DNA from: Leguminivora glycinivorella
Lineage: Eukaryota; Arthropoda; Insecta; Lepidoptera; Tortricidae
Length of the DNA: 64,000 bases
Reading direction: 5' to 3'
Assembly: GCF_023078275.1 (NCBI RefSeq)
Contig: NC_062998.1
Span: 16,505,916-16,569,915 of the forward strand
Part shown: positions 1-12,402 of the stretch, piece after piece
Layout of the letters: each line of letters starts with the position of its first letter
Numbering within the stretch: the stretch's first letter is position 1
Made by a program: the position numbers and the translations under genes
The notes under the pieces: generated by a model
What the model was told of the DNA's origin: nothing
Seen by the model: the letters and a program-made list of their open reading frames with translations, nothing else
Databases searched by the model: none

Positions 1-177
1 CTTAATAGTTCGTATCATTCACAATGGCGCGTAGATTTGTAAATCTAACATTTAATAACATGACATTACGAAGAGTCAACGCGCGGCTTTTCGTGAATAA
101 CACGATGTCTACGCTAACTGCCAGATATTTGTATTGTAAATTGATATGTACCTATAGATTGGGTGCTAACCTGCTCG

Positions 178-3100
178 TTATATGAACTTGAAACATTTCT
201 GCTTGTCGTGCGGAATGCGCGTCTTGAAGAGAACGGAGTCTGCTCGGTATTGCGTCGACAACAGCGGAGTGTAGCCCATAACCTGTAACAAACAGTAAGT
301 TATTTATAGTAGTGTTGGGCTGTTAAGAGGGCTTTCGTGTGAAAAATAGTGAAATCGCAACCGAGCGCTTAATCATACCGTGTGTGGTATCAAATTAAAG
401 GGCTTTGCGAGTAGTTTACAAATATATAACATATTATAGGACTTTTTCCACTTGGTCTAACAAAATATGAGAAAATGTCCAGAAGTGGTAATAATTGTGA
501 TGGTGAAGGCTCGTTTTCAAAAAATTGCCAAAAATATATAATAGAAATTTATAATCACTAATGTATAAGAGCAGTTTTAGTAAACGTTGCAGATTATTTT
601 TGTACAAAAATAACTTTGATGTGATGTAGATTTTCAAAGAAATTGTCTGTTAATTTTAGGTAATTTCTGAAAAAACATGAATTCGTCTTAGCCTCGTCTT
701 TTTCAAAAGCTTATAATAAAAATGTAGCCTGAGAAGATTGTTGTACAGGATATACGTATTATAAATTTAGCAGTTTCAGTATTCAAAATTGTCCAAATTT
801 TACAAACTAGCTTTTACCCGCGGCTTCGCCCGCGTAATAAAAGTATTCTTATTGAAACGTTTACAAAAAATAAGATTTTCATTTGGATCCGTAGGTTTCT
901 TTGTAGGTACATCTGTCCGCGATTATTTCGATTAAGGTACAGCGGGGCAATTCTCGACTGGGGGGCATTGTAACTGATCTATTTGCTGTACGGTCAGCCA
1001 AGAAAGTGGTTTACCACTTTTCGACTCTATTGATTGAAAAGTGGTAAACCACTTTTTTGGCTGACTGTACCTTACACATATTACTATTGTTTTAAATGAA
1101 ATTCTTGCAATGATTGTAGAATTGTTACACAGCGACCACAGCTTAGGTAGTAGGTACGAATATGTATGTATTTTACCTATATAAATATTTATACTGGAGA
1201 AACTTCATACAACCCACATAGCCAGTATCTCGACGCTATGGTCGGTAGGGTAAAAAGTACTTCCTTGCATTATCGCTTACAATTTTTTCCATTTTGCTTA
1301 TACTTACTGCAAACGTAAACATATAAAAGGCAAGCAAACAACGATCTTCTTACAGCACATTGAATGTAATAGTTATTACGGTTGCAGGATACTCGCCAAT
1401 GCCTACTTAACCCCTTCCCACTGAGCCGCCTGCATTTTACACTGCCTAGATATCGATTGCCGACCGATTATTCCGACCCCAATCCCTATTCGTATCCCCG
1501 TCCCTATCTCTATCCTTGTCCCCGTCCCCGTCCTCGTCCCGTCCCTGTCCCCGTCCCTCCCCTATCCCCGTCCCCGTCCCCTATTCCTATCCCTATTTCT
1601 GTCCCTATCTATCCCTATCTCTATCCCCATCCCCATCCCCCCCCAGCCCTAGCCCTTCCCTATCCCTATCCCTATCCCTATCCCTATCCCTATCCCTATC
1701 CCTATCCCTATCCCTATCCCTATCCCCATCCCTATCCCGATCCCTATCTCTATCCCTACCCTATCCCTATCCCTAACCCTGACCCTATCCCGTTCCTGTC
1801 CCTGTCCCTGTCCCTGACCCTGTCCCTGTCCCTGTCCCTGTTCCTGTCCCTGTCCCTGTCCCTGTCCTTGCTCCTGTCAAATTATCATGCTAGGAGGTGA
1901 ACTTTGAAAAACCTTTCTTAGTGCTCCTCTAAGGAACTTCCGTGTCAATTTGAAATCTCTTGAACCAGAAGTAAAGATAAAAACTAAACCTATACTTATG
2001 GCTATTTTGGATATTTTAACCCCATTGCACAACAACAGGGGAGAAAATTTCTTTTGCACCTCATTAGATTTTAAAATCGTTGTATTTATCGTGATCAGCG
2101 ACCCGATAAACCATAAAAACGATACCCATATTGTGTTTTTGACTTTACCCCCTTTGCACCCGTTTTGGGGTCAAATTTTCAAAAAAACCTGAAACATGTA
2201 TTTAGTTATATGTCTTTAGGAATCCTTCTGTGAAGTTTCGAATAAAATAGTCAAACTAATCTTGTTTCCCCATACAAACTTTGAACCCCCCATTTCACCC
2301 TTTTAAAAGGAGAATTTTGAAAAATCCTTTCTTAGTGCTCCTCTACGCCATATAAGGAACCTATGTGCCAAATTTGAAATTTCTAGGACCAGCGGTTTTG
2401 GCTGTGTGTTGATATGTCAGTTAGTCAGTCAGTCAGTTTCTTCTTTTATATATTTTTTGATATAATTTAAACCCCATTGCACTACAACAGGGGAGAAGGT
2501 ACTTCACTTCCGCCTCGTTAGATTTTAAAAGCGTTGTATTTATCGTGATCAGCGACCCGATTAGTCATAAAAACGATACCCATATTGTTTTTTTTTACTT
2601 TATCACCCCCTTTTCACCCTTTTAGGGGTTAAATTTTCAAAAAACCTGAAACACGTCTTTAGTCATATGTTTTTAGGATCTCTCCTGTGAAGTTTCGAAT
2701 AAAACAGTGAAACTAACATTGTTTCCCCATACAAACTTTGAATCCCCATTTGACCCCCTTAGGAGGCGAATTTTGAAAAATCCTTTCTTAGTGCTCCTCT
2801 ACACTATATAAGGAACCTACGTGCCAAATTTGACATCTCTAGGACCAGCGGTTTCGGCTGTGCGTTGATATGTCAGTCAGTCAGTCAATATCTTTTATAT
2901 ATTTTTTTGATATTTAAACCCCATTGCACCACAACAGGGGAGAAGGTATTTCACTTCCGCCTCGTTAGATTTTAAAAACGTTGTATTTATCATGATCAAC
3001 GACCCGATAAACCATAAAAACGATACCCATATTGATATTTTGACTTTATCACCCCCTTTTCACCCTTTTAGGGGTTAAATTTTCAAAAAACCTGAAACAC

Positions 3101-6100
3101 GTATTCAGTCATATGTCTTAAGGAATCTTCCTGTGAAGTTTCGAATAAAATAGTCAAACTAATCTTGTTTCCCCATACAAACTTTGAACCCCCATTTGAC
3201 CCCCTTAGGAGGTGAATTTTGGAAAATCCTTTCTTAGTGCTCCTCTACACTATATAAGGAACCTACGTGCCAAATTTGAAAGCTCTAGGACCAGCGGTTT
3301 AGGCTGTGCGTTGATATGTCAGTCAGTCAGTCAGTCAGTCAGTCAGCTTCTTCTTTTATATATTTAGATAAGATCGACTAATTCAGCGCTATACGCGGGT
3401 TTTCCTAAACGTGCATCAGAGAAAAAAACATAATTAATTTAGTGAGCTAGTTATCTAAAATCCCGTCTGACAAGAATCAAGATAATAAGATGCTTTAATT
3501 GAAATTTGAATTAATATATCTATTAGATAACGGAAAGTGTAGTATTTCACAGACTAAAACTATAAATTTTTCATTTGACGTTTTTCTGGTGCTTTCACCC
3601 TTAAAGAAAAATATATGCCTCAATTACCTACCTATTTATGTCCATAATATACCTCAGCACAGCAAGCAAATTATGTGCGCGACAGTAGGTATCTATCCAG
3701 CGAGACAGACTACATAATTATTAGATTCGGACGGGTAGTCTCAAGACTCTCGTGATACTGTAGCCTCGTTATCTGCAGGCGTCTAATGATGATACCAGTT
3801 TTTTAAAGGGTCGGTTGCACCAAACCGCCTGTCACCGTTAAAGCGTTCGTTAAATTTTATTCTATGGGAAGTTCCATAGACATCTGCTGCGTGACGATGA
3901 TGTGTCTGTCAAATGTGGTTGAGATGACAATCAATGACAACTGTCAACGAGCGTTTAACGCGAGTGTGTTTGCATTACGCTGCGGGCAGAATTAATTTGT
4001 ATGGATAAAAAATATTTCAATCTAATTACATTTTTGATATCCTGTACTCACCACCGTTAAGAGGTTCGCCCTTATTAAGTTAACACCCTGTATTTTTAAG
4101 TAGATAAGGCACCGGCAAGGGAACCTCTCATCTAATACAATACGAACAGCACAAACCTGTGAAAAGAACTGGATGCACTTGTGTCTCTCGTGGAAGTGAG
4201 TCTCGTCAGAAGAAAGCGTGACAGGACACCCGGGGCATCGGAACGTCCAGCGAGACGTAACCTGCAAACACACAATCAAAATCAAAAAATCTCTCATATC
4301 TTATTTACTTACCTAATAAAAAGTGAGTCTTTTCCTTAGAAAAAATAAGTTTTTTTTTTCAAAAATTTCATTTTTGGCATAAGCTTTTATCGCAGACTAT
4401 ACCTTTCTTTCAAGAGTCATCTACTGCTCTCCGAGACGTTTCTGCTCAATCATCAGATCAGCTCCATGATACCATAATATATCACGTGATTTTCAGCATA
4501 TATGTGCGAAATTTTAGCTCAATCGTAAACCGGGAAGTAGGTCAAATTTAGCTTCTACGACTTGACCCAAACCACAGTATAATAAAGAGTTCTATCGTAC
4601 AATATGGCCACTCCCGCTCCCCTCTGAAAGTGACACCCACCCCCCCGCCACCGCCTGTCAAAAACGCGAACAGTCGACCTGTCATATCCTTCTCATACAA
4701 GCATAGTACGCGTTCACCTACACGAGCTTAGACTGTGTGCTAGGAACGGGCCTTTTTCATATATTGATCGCCAGTGTCCGAGGTGTGCCCAAACTAACAT
4801 ACTATTACTAACAAGGCAAGTTGAATAAAAGCTTCTAAAATCGACCTACCTTCACGGGTGGTTTTCTAGTGATATGCGCAACGAGGAAGTTCATAGCGAT
4901 GTCCTCGCAGTTCATGAACTCGTCGACGTAGTCCCTTATGGCGGCGGGCAGCGTGCGCCAGTAGGCCCACAGGTAATACCGGTGCACGAACGCCGCGCCT
5001 GTTAGCACCATGCTGAGCTCGCAGCTGCAACAATAATGTTCCTTTTACCGCGGTTTCACAGGTTCATGACTTGGTTAATGGTTCTGGAGTGATATATTAA
5101 TATTATACACATATATACAAATAGGAGCGACAAATTTAGTAAGAAATGTCTCACATCTCATGGGATGTGATCTGAGGCTAAAATAATAACTCGAAATTGA
5201 AACTTCCTTTCCAATTTTCGAACCATATAGCGATATAGCCCGTAAAAGGGTAGTATCTATGTATTCCATTTCCATGCATTGCGCAGAGGCTAGTCACAGC
5301 AGAAATTGGGAGCCTTTATTTTATTACAGAAGTATAATATTTTACCGTACCAATAAATAACGACCACTAAGCTATTACTACCAAAGGTACCAATTTATTA
5401 CTAGCAAAAGACAGATGTATACCTTTCGATTTAGTTCTATTGCAACTTGGTATCGACGTATAACTTGGCAGATAATCTTGTTTCAGACTTAGCCATTACA
5501 TTCCTCGTACTCGGTTTTCAGTTTACTTGAATATCAGTCTTGTATTGTTTTCGTTTCGACGCCTGAAATTTGCTTCATATTATAAACCTGGTACCGAGGT
5601 GTCTAGCAGCAGTCGTACTACATATAGTTTTGCTTGTTTACTATCTGTAAGATTACGTATTAGTGATCTATGATACTATATGATATATCCCAGTTGGTTC
5701 TTTCGTTCTTTTTTATGCAAAAATCAGCAAAAAAACCACACGTTGCCGACCCCTGAGAATTATGTTATGTATTATGTATACCCGCTTCTTGAAAAACACC
5801 ACGTCGTTATGCAAAAGAACTATGTAAATATCTTAGGAAACTCATTCCTTAACTTTCACATATACAACAAAAGACGAGCGTTACCTGTAATTCGAGTTGT
5901 AAAGAAAGCCGTTGTTGTAGTTGAGGTCCCAGGCGTGATATCGTCCAGGGAATCCCACAATGCGGTCTCGATGCTCGCGCCATACTCTGTAACACATCCA
6001 GTTAAAAATGTTACTTGATAATCAAGAAATTGTAGGAGATATGTTATATTATATTACTCGCTCGTTCTATTTAAACCAGACTTCGGGTATATCCCCAGGC

Positions 6101-9100
6101 ACCTGAAGGTGACCATTAAATGATTCCTAATCTCTTCGTCGCAGAGCGCGACCTATGTTCTTCTTACATATTGGTGGTGAAGATAAGAAGCAAATACACA
6201 TAGAACGAACAATAAGAACCGAGGCACGCGTCTTCGTGAATGACATGATCTTTAGGTGGGTGTTAGTAGGTACCTGAAGGCGAACACGATCTCATCGTGT
6301 CTGAGGTGCGCGTCGTCGTCGACGCATAGCACGGCCTCGGTGTCGATGAGGTCGTACGGCAGGAAGCGGTTGTTGAGCGAGTTGCGCGCCGCGCGCACCA
6401 CCGCCACGGGCGCGCCGCTCTCCGGCCAGGCCAGCGACGCGGATGGCGGAGTGCGCCCGTTCCACACCACCACCACCTACAAAACCACCGAACGTGGGTA
6501 CACTATAATCACATGTGAATATCAATCATTATGCAATAGTTTATCTGTAGTAATCTCCGCTCACCTTGTTCAAATAAGGCAGGCCCCGCAAACGCGCCAC
6601 GGCCGCCGCCAGCACCGCCTCCCGCTCGTAAGTAAGGATGACGACGGTGAACTGCTCCCGCGGGCGGTCGCCGCCCAGCGCCTCGCTGAACTCCTTGCCG
6701 GCGCCGCCGGCGCCCGCGCCCACCGGCCGGAAGCCAGCCGCCGATCCCATGAAGCGCGCCTCCGACGTCACCGGCGGGTCCCACGGCGTCTGCGGGTACA
6801 GCGCGAACGGGTCCGCCCACTCGTTCCACAGTTCGTACCCGTGCACCAGCCCTATCGAATAGTTGCGGCGGTATGTCGGGCTCGCGTACGGCGCCTCGAG
6901 CGGCCCGAGCGTCTCCTCCGGCTCTGCGTCTATCGCCGGCGGCTCCAGCCGTGGCGGGTAAAACGTTTCGTTGAAGGCCGGTGCCCCGACCGTCGGTGCC
7001 GCCGGCCGAGCCGGTATGTTCAGTCGTGTTCGGATCACTGCCAACAGTGAATCCACCATCACTTGCACTGAGCTAAGGTATCGCTCCCAGAATAGTCGCC
7101 CTTGTCTCCGAAATGCAAGTAGGTCGGCGTCGGAAAACGCTCGTAGAACAAAATGCAGCTCGGGAACTCGAGCCCTCGGAAGCAATAGTACTGCACGTCG
7201 CCAATCGAGCACTTCATCATAAGGCAATGTAATTCTGTCTCCTCCCAGTATGACAGGAATCGCGCCGGATCTCAAACCTTCATACAGTCTTGCTTGCAGC
7301 AACGCTGTCGAAGTGTAACTTGGATCGCTAGGGGCGAGAATGATGACAAAAGTAGAATCTTTTAACAAGGCCCGCCTTGAGCGATCCGTGCCGCATAACG
7401 CCCAGTCGCCAATAGGAAATACTGTACGCTTTTCCACGGGTGGGTCGCATTCAAATTGCAGGAAAAATACATCCGACGTAGAGCTTGACTTGGCTGTCTT
7501 TTGGAGTGCTTCGATCACAGATTTGTCTTCATCTTTATTCAATCCACTAAAAGGAGGTTGCGAGCCCTGAAAACTAAACGCTCTAATGTATTCGTATCAA
7601 ATTATGATTACTCAAACTACTTTAAATATTATGAACTGCAGATTGAAGACATTTACCTAAGTAAATATTTCCGTCTGGCGGGAGCCATAGGAGCGCAGTC
7701 GAGCCATACGTCTCCGCCGGGTGGGCCGAGCGCTGGGGGCATCACGATGTCGAACCCGGGCCGGAACTGGTTCAAAGTAAACGTAGACTGCGCTATCATA
7801 GCCCTGCCTGTCATAGCGCTCTTGAACGCGTCGCCAGCGCCCACGGACAGCTCTCTTCGCGCCAAGTTAATAAGTACGTGGTTGCGACCATCGCCGCCCC
7901 AATACGGCAAACTCTTTATTACACTTTCATTTAGAGCCAATTTTAAGTTGTTACCAGTTGACCTGGAATAAATTTGTTATATAAATCAAAGCTGCATAAC
8001 AATAAAAAGTTTAGTAGGTATACTGGACAATACGAGGCTATCCACCACAGAAGGGTCTTGGTGCTTCAAGTGAAATAAGATACTTTCCATGACGCATAAG
8101 GACCTTTCTGTGGTGTACAGATTGATGAAAGTGACACTTACATAGAACTCCTTTCTGAAGAGAAAGCTTCTCCTACCAGGACTAGATAGATACAAGCCTC
8201 TTTGGGGTCTTGTGTAATATGCGCATTGTACCCCAGTGTCTGTCTCACTGTGGTTTTCAAAAAGCCATCCACTTCGGCGCCAGCGGTGGTCGCATAAGCA
8301 TCAGGATCATAAAAGTATACAGGGAAACCGGAGGTAAGAGAGCACCGAGAGTGATCAAAGCAGGAGTGCATGCGGCAGTGGTGTTGAGAAGCAGACGGCA
8401 GGGGTGGGAGGACGGGCGGAGGTTGCGAGGGGAGGAGAGGGGAAGGCGGAGCGAGCTCCGGCGAGTCTCGGCGGATGGCCTCGAGCTGCGCGAGGCGCGC
8501 CTGGTCGGCGGACACGCGCAGGCGCTGCAGCTCGGCGGCGGCGCGCGAGTGCTCGGTCTTGGCGCTGTCGGCGCGCGCGCCCGCCGCCGCCGCCTCCCGC
8601 TGCAAACGCGCTCGACGAGCTTCTAGCTCACGGAGCTCTGTCGATACTGATGCCTGTGCAATCAAAACAATATCACTGATATTGTAGGTAGGAATTAAAC
8701 TAATTTGTTTAAACTTGCATGACAGATGATATAATATCACATGTGGTCACAACACTCACAGAAGATACAAGAAAAATCAACACTTGTTTAATTAAATAAT
8801 GCCATAAGTCCGTTTCTGTTATTCATACCTTAATTCTTAGCATTTCTTCTATTCTAATCTTGAGATCTGCCGCGTTCATCAATGAAAAGTCTCCATAGGC
8901 GTCCAGAGTATGGCGCATGGGGTTGCCATCAAAGGAAAATGATATTGAATCATACTGAAACAAGAATTTTCAGCAATCTTTTACTTAATCGGGAGGATTG
9001 GAAATCTAGGAGGGAGGCCTTTGCCCAGCAGTGGGATATAGGCTTATTAAAAATAAATATATATACTAAGCTTTAATTATCAATAAAATTCATGGTCTAT

Positions 9101-10434
9101 AAAACCTAAAGGGTCTGCATAATTCTGATAATATTTATAATTTCTGGTGGTTGTGTGTATATATAGATTTAAGAGCTTGCCTGCAATAGTGTGTGTAGCT
9201 GTCTATCAACCAATGCATATTGTCACTACTTTGAAAAAATCTCGTATGGGACACCCAAAGTTGAAATAGATACTACAATTGTCTTGCCACTGACAGAACA
9301 AGATATGAGTTTTTTTTTCAAGGTAGTGACGATATTGCATGATAGTATGGCTGAGGAAAAGTTGATAACATCCACGGCATGACTACACAGAAGACAAGTC
9401 TTAAATCAAATTTTGGTGTATTTTCATTTAAGTTAATTTTAAACCAAATGGAAAGGTCCTGTTGGAAAAATAAACAGAGGGAAACAAAAAAAAGATGGAA
9501 TGATGACATCATAAAAACGCAGCAGGAAATAATTGGGAGCATATTGCGGAAAACAAAATCAAATGGAAGAAGATGGAGGAGGCTTTTACCCTCAAGGGAT
9601 CACACATCAATATATAATAGACAAAATAATATAACAAAATAAATATGGGATGGGATGAGTGAGAATGAAGCTAATAATAATAATATAATTTTTAACACCT
9701 TTTTGCATTGACTTGCAGGTTATGTTTGAGTGCTTATTAAAGTTAAAGTCAGAAATGTAAAAGGTGACTGAATTTATTGATAGCTCAAAATGTCAATAAA
9801 ATTTAACATTCCAACTCTATTGAAGTTTGATTTTTGCCGTGGAATTCCACCCTCTGGTTATCAGTAATAAGTAATTTATTGCAGATTCATAGATACATTA
9901 CTTTTAGGTTATTATTACATTTCATTAATGGACAGCTATGAACCCTGTAAGGCACTGGTCCCACCGCGAGCTAGTAAGCTATGAGCTATCGGCTATAAAA
10001 ACGATCAAAAGATAAGCACTCCCGTGCAAATAAAAGAGACACGGCTATTTTGACAGCTCACCGCTGGGCGAGTAACTATAAACATCGCCGTGTCTCTTTT
10101 ATTTGCACGGGAGTGCTTATCTTTTGTTCGTTTTTATAGCCGATAGCTCATAGCTTACTAGCTCGCGGTGGGACCAGTGCCTAAGGGCACTGCAAATTTA
10201 TATCCTTTCACTAGCTTACTATCTAATAAAATAATAAATATTTTTTTTCTTGTTTCATTTTGTTGTACTGTAAAATGTTATATTACTAGCTATGTTTAAA
10301 AAATATTTGCTTACCTTGGACAAATAATAGTGTGTTACAAGCGGCACCACAAATAATATTACGGAGACCATTAAAATGACTCGAGACAATTTTAGATGCC
10401 CCAGCCACTGGCATAGACGGTCATTTAGTAACAT
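178..10434 (-). CDS. botv: Exostosin-like 3 / brother of tout-velu (heparan-sulfate glycosyltransferase)
   Basis: Coding exons, 5' to 3' on the minus strand: 10434-10315, 8954-8829, 8653-8142, 7962-7657, 7573-6565, 6476-6274, 5986-5885, 5024-4850, 4261-4157, 282-178. All introns are GT-AG, phases agree throughout, and the total is 2763 nt (920 aa plus stop). The start is the first in-frame ATG, just before the membrane anchor at residues ~17-38, so this is a type II Golgi protein. A coiled-coil stalk (~80-130) follows, then a GT47 exostosin region, then a GT64 domain from ~660 with the metal-binding DDDAH motif at ~744 and CPGCP near the end. The protein ends KCFKFI, as in the family. EXTL3 enzymes add GlcNAc to start and extend heparan sulfate (family knowledge). 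The last exon is separated by a 3.9-kb repeat-filled intron. Exons 3, 5 and 6 are very GC-rich against AT-rich introns. Confidence 0.95.
988..1070. mobile_element. Short palindromic MITE
   Basis: A near-perfect hairpin: left arm GTACGGTCAGCCAAGAAAGT and following bases, a 13-base loop (gactctattgatt), and a right arm ending GGCTGACTGTAC. The arms are about 35 bp each. It lies inside the repeat at 806-3362. No target duplication can be assigned. Confidence 0.6.
1478..1875. repeat. Degenerate hexanucleotide satellite (CCCTAT)n / (CCTGTC)n
   Basis: About 400 bp of C/T-rich hexamers: CCCCGT, CCCTAT (a pure run near 1661-1725) and CCTGTC toward the right end. It is not the insect telomere repeat TTAGG. 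It produces spurious proline/tyrosine ORFs. Confidence 0.9.
8985..9060 (+). mobile_element. 3' end of a LINE (EAFAQQWDIG tail)
   Basis: The plus strand reads REDWKSRREAFAQQWDIG followed by an A-rich run. The DNA 'GAGGCCTTTGCCCAGCAGTGG' core is a LINE 3' end I recognise from Lepidoptera. It abuts the acceptor side of botv exon 2, inside intron 1. Confidence 0.6.
9460..9665 (+). mobile_element. RTE-type LINE 3' fragment
   Basis: After correcting breaks, the plus strand encodes the C-terminal end of an RTE-type ORF2 ('KKRWNDDI', then 'W' and 'KKMEEAFTLKG'). This matches the C-terminus of the intact element at 15393-19862, which ends WRKMEEAFTL. A TAA/TAATA-rich tail follows. It lies in botv intron 1 and is severely 5'-truncated. 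Confidence 0.6.
9951..10181. mobile_element. PIF/Harbinger-like MITE with TAA target duplication
   Basis: A 231-bp element in botv intron 1. Its ~95-bp terminal inverted repeats begin GGCACTGGTCCCACCGCGAG and differ at few positions. The 3-bp flanks TAA at 9948-9950 and 10182-10184 are identical. Long TIRs with a TAA/TTA duplication are typical of PIF/Harbinger MITEs. The arms would form a strong hairpin in the pre-mRNA. Confidence 0.75.
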
Positions 10435-10624
10435 TTTGCACAATTTTAATTGTATCACATACTTCTCAAAAGTAGTAATTGCTAAAACCTATTACACTAA
10501 AAAACTGCTTCATTCCACATTCCAGTTAATTGCATTCACATCAGTTTCGTACGTATTAACTTGGTATTAACAACAGAACTAGCCTGCCTGTCTAAAATAC
10601 TGCTATATATATAATTTTAGGTTC

Positions 10625-10924
10625 TTAGCTTGCTTTTAGGCCTTTTAGCATACTTGAAAAGTCATTCAATTCATTACTGTCACTATGACAGTAGAAAGGA
10701 GACATGAAGAATAGAGATATAGGAGCAACCTCTTTACGTATCAGAAGTGCACAGATAAAAGAAAAGATAGGTGGCGCTGCAATCGCAGGTACATAAGGAT
10801 TGGACAATCTCAAGAATCTTATATACATACTGGATGTTGCACGCCGAACATTACTTTGAAGCCAGAAAATTTGACCTTGAATTACGTCACGCCGGTCTTG
10901 CATCTCTTTCTTTAGGGTGTCCAT
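10625..10924 (-). CDS. Small hypothetical protein upstream of botv (99 aa)
   Basis: An ATG-initiated single-exon ORF of 99 residues starts MDTLKKEMQDRRDVIQGQ. It has a charged amphipathic N-terminus and two moderately hydrophobic stretches, around residues 43-62 (NPYVPAIAAPPIFSFICALL) and 67-77. That layout would suit a small organelle membrane protein. I do not recognise the family. It ends 190 bp upstream of the botv start codon on the same strand, so it could be a separate compact gene, an upstream cistron, or chance. Codon use looks ordinary, not repeat-like, and no repeat overlaps it. The real gene could also have an intron I cannot see. Confidence 0.45.
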   Translation of the reverse strand: MDTLKKEMQDRRDVIQGQIFWLQSNVRRATSSMYIRFLRLSNPYVPAIAAPPIFSFICALLIRKEVAPISLFFMSPFYCHSDSNELNDFSSMLKGLKAS

Positions 10925-11275
10925 GATTAAGCATACATTAGGGATATCCCGCGGAATTTGATGTATTACATTTATACGACTGATTGATTTTGTAATTTAT
11001 TAAATTCAAACCCGATCAACCGTTTTATCACGAACGTGAACATCCATTCTCACAAACTCAAGTAAAAGGTAAAAAATTACTAATTTGTCCATAATTTGTC
11101 AGTCGTCAATAAGGTCCATTTCTATGCCACTCTGCAGTTACTCGACCTTACTGATGTCCGGCAAAAGGTTACCTTTTCCTAAGAACACCACAAATACGAT
11201 ACAGTTTTTACCAGTGGTAAACTAGGTACTGGTTTTTTCCTCACCTCCAAACCTAGGGGTGGTAACACTGGTAAC

Positions 11276-11420
11276 CACTGGGAAATAGTTATGTTATACA
11301 AGGGGGCAAAGTTGTATTTTAACGGCGAGTGTGGAATGGAAATACGAGCTAGCGAATGGATTCTAGGGTTGAACCGTTCAAGAATAGAATCCTGAGCGTG
11401 GCGAGTGTTGCAACATGAGG
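11276..11420 (+). repeat. Interspersed repeat copy ('GGGAAATAGTTAT..ACAAGGGGGCAAAG')
   Basis: Matches 25932-26050 over about 130 bp, including 'GTTATACAAGGGGGCAAAGT', 'CGAGTGTGGAAT' and 'GAATTCTA'/'GATTCTA' followed by GTTGAACC. The family is unnamed to me; it is non-coding. Confidence 0.6.
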
Positions 11421-12129
11421 CTTATACAACTTATCGTTTACCAAAGAGGATCGAGTATTATAGAAAATTACTGTCAAAGTAAAATGTGTAATCACAGTGC
11501 ATAGACTGCCGACATCTCTCGACACAGGCTTAAAACCTTTGAACCTCCGTTTTGACAATATTCTCAGCTTGATATGATATTGATATGTGTTAAAATGTCA
11601 AATATTAATATTAGCGCCATCTAGCTGAGCGTGCCCCAAAGGTGTATCGCCATCTAGCTCACCGTACCTTTTTCTGTATGGTTTTGAGGTACGTTTTTTT
11701 CTTAGACTTTATCTGTCTATACGGAGTTACATAAGTATTTGTCTTTTACTAACTGACTCCTGTGTTTATTAAAGCATGCAATGGAATATATATTTTAGTG
11801 TTTCGGTCACTTTAAACCATCACAATAATATTTTGGTAGTAACTACTGGGAAAACTAATCCCAGTAGCTATCAACCCCCGGTGTGGTAATTAACAATGTG
11901 GGGAAAATCCCAGTAGTTAGGACAGGTAAAAACTTGGTGGTAACTAGTGGGAATAGCCACAAAAATATAAGGGAAGTATTTGTCAATGGGGAAATAATGA
12001 AATACTAGGACGTTTTAAAACAGTATCTTTATTTTTAAGCGCCGCCCCAAATCTCAAGGAAGGTGGTTCTCAATTCGTACGTATTTCAATTCTCTTCGCA
12101 TGTATATATGTATCTCAATTTAATGTCTA

Positions 12130-12402
12130 TGCCACGACGACCGGTCTGGCTTAGTCGGTAGTGACCCTGCCTGCTAAGCCGCGGTCCTGGGTTCGAATCC
12201 CGGTAAGGGCATTTATTTGTGTGATGAGCACTGATATTTGTTCCTGAGTCATGGATGTTTTCTATGTATATAAGTATGTATTTATCTATTTAAGTATGTA
12301 TATCGTCGCTTAGCACCCATAGTACAAGCTTTGCTTAGTTTAGGGCTAAGTTGATCTGTGTAAGGTGTCCCCAATATTTATTTATTTATTTATTTATTTA
12401 TA
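12130..12402 (+). mobile_element. tRNA-derived SINE, copy 1
   Basis: It has a Pol III type-2 promoter: an A-box-like TGGCTTAGTCGGTAGTGACC and a B-box GGTTCGAATCC at about 12191. A tRNA-unrelated body follows ('GGCATTTATTTGTGTGATGA', 'CATGGATGTTTTCTATG', 'CTTAGCACCCATAGTACAAG') and then a (TTTA)n tail. A second copy, on the minus strand, is interrupted by a hAT element at 61.4 kb. Confidence 0.85.

Larger units (their letters stand above)
806..3362 (+). repeat. Lepidoptera interspersed repeat with internal tandem units, in botv intron 9
   Basis: It begins with ACTAGCTTTTACCCGCGGCT and the following GCG-rich bases, a repeat end I recognise from many Lepidoptera sequences. It ends with (GTCA)n followed by TTCTTCTTTTATATATTTAGA. 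Three tandem units of about 450 bp begin near 2017, 2468 and 2918, each with 'AACCCCATTGCA.. ACAACAGGGGAGAA' and an end that reads 'GGACCAGCGGTTTNGGCTGTGYGTTGATATGTCAG'. A partial fourth unit end sits at 1887-1975. No coding capacity is visible. The class is uncertain, perhaps the non-coding remnant of a LINE. Confidence 0.7.

Noticed and set aside
1478..1875. Telomere-like array
   Set aside because: Insect telomeres are TTAGG; the units here are CCCTAT/CCTGTC and degenerate.
1382..1900. 172-aa Pro/Tyr/Leu-rich ORF
   Set aside because: It is a translation of the CCCTAT/CCTGTC satellite, starts at TTG and has no non-repeat composition.
6256..7050. 264-aa plus-strand Arg-rich ORF, and other plus-strand ORFs at 6638-8687
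   Set aside because: Antisense shadows of GC-rich botv exons whose splice structure and family motifs are clear on the minus strand.
12175..12215. Functional tRNA gene
   Set aside because: The B-box is present, but the acceptor and anticodon stems are not convincing and a SINE body with a (TTTA)n tail follows.
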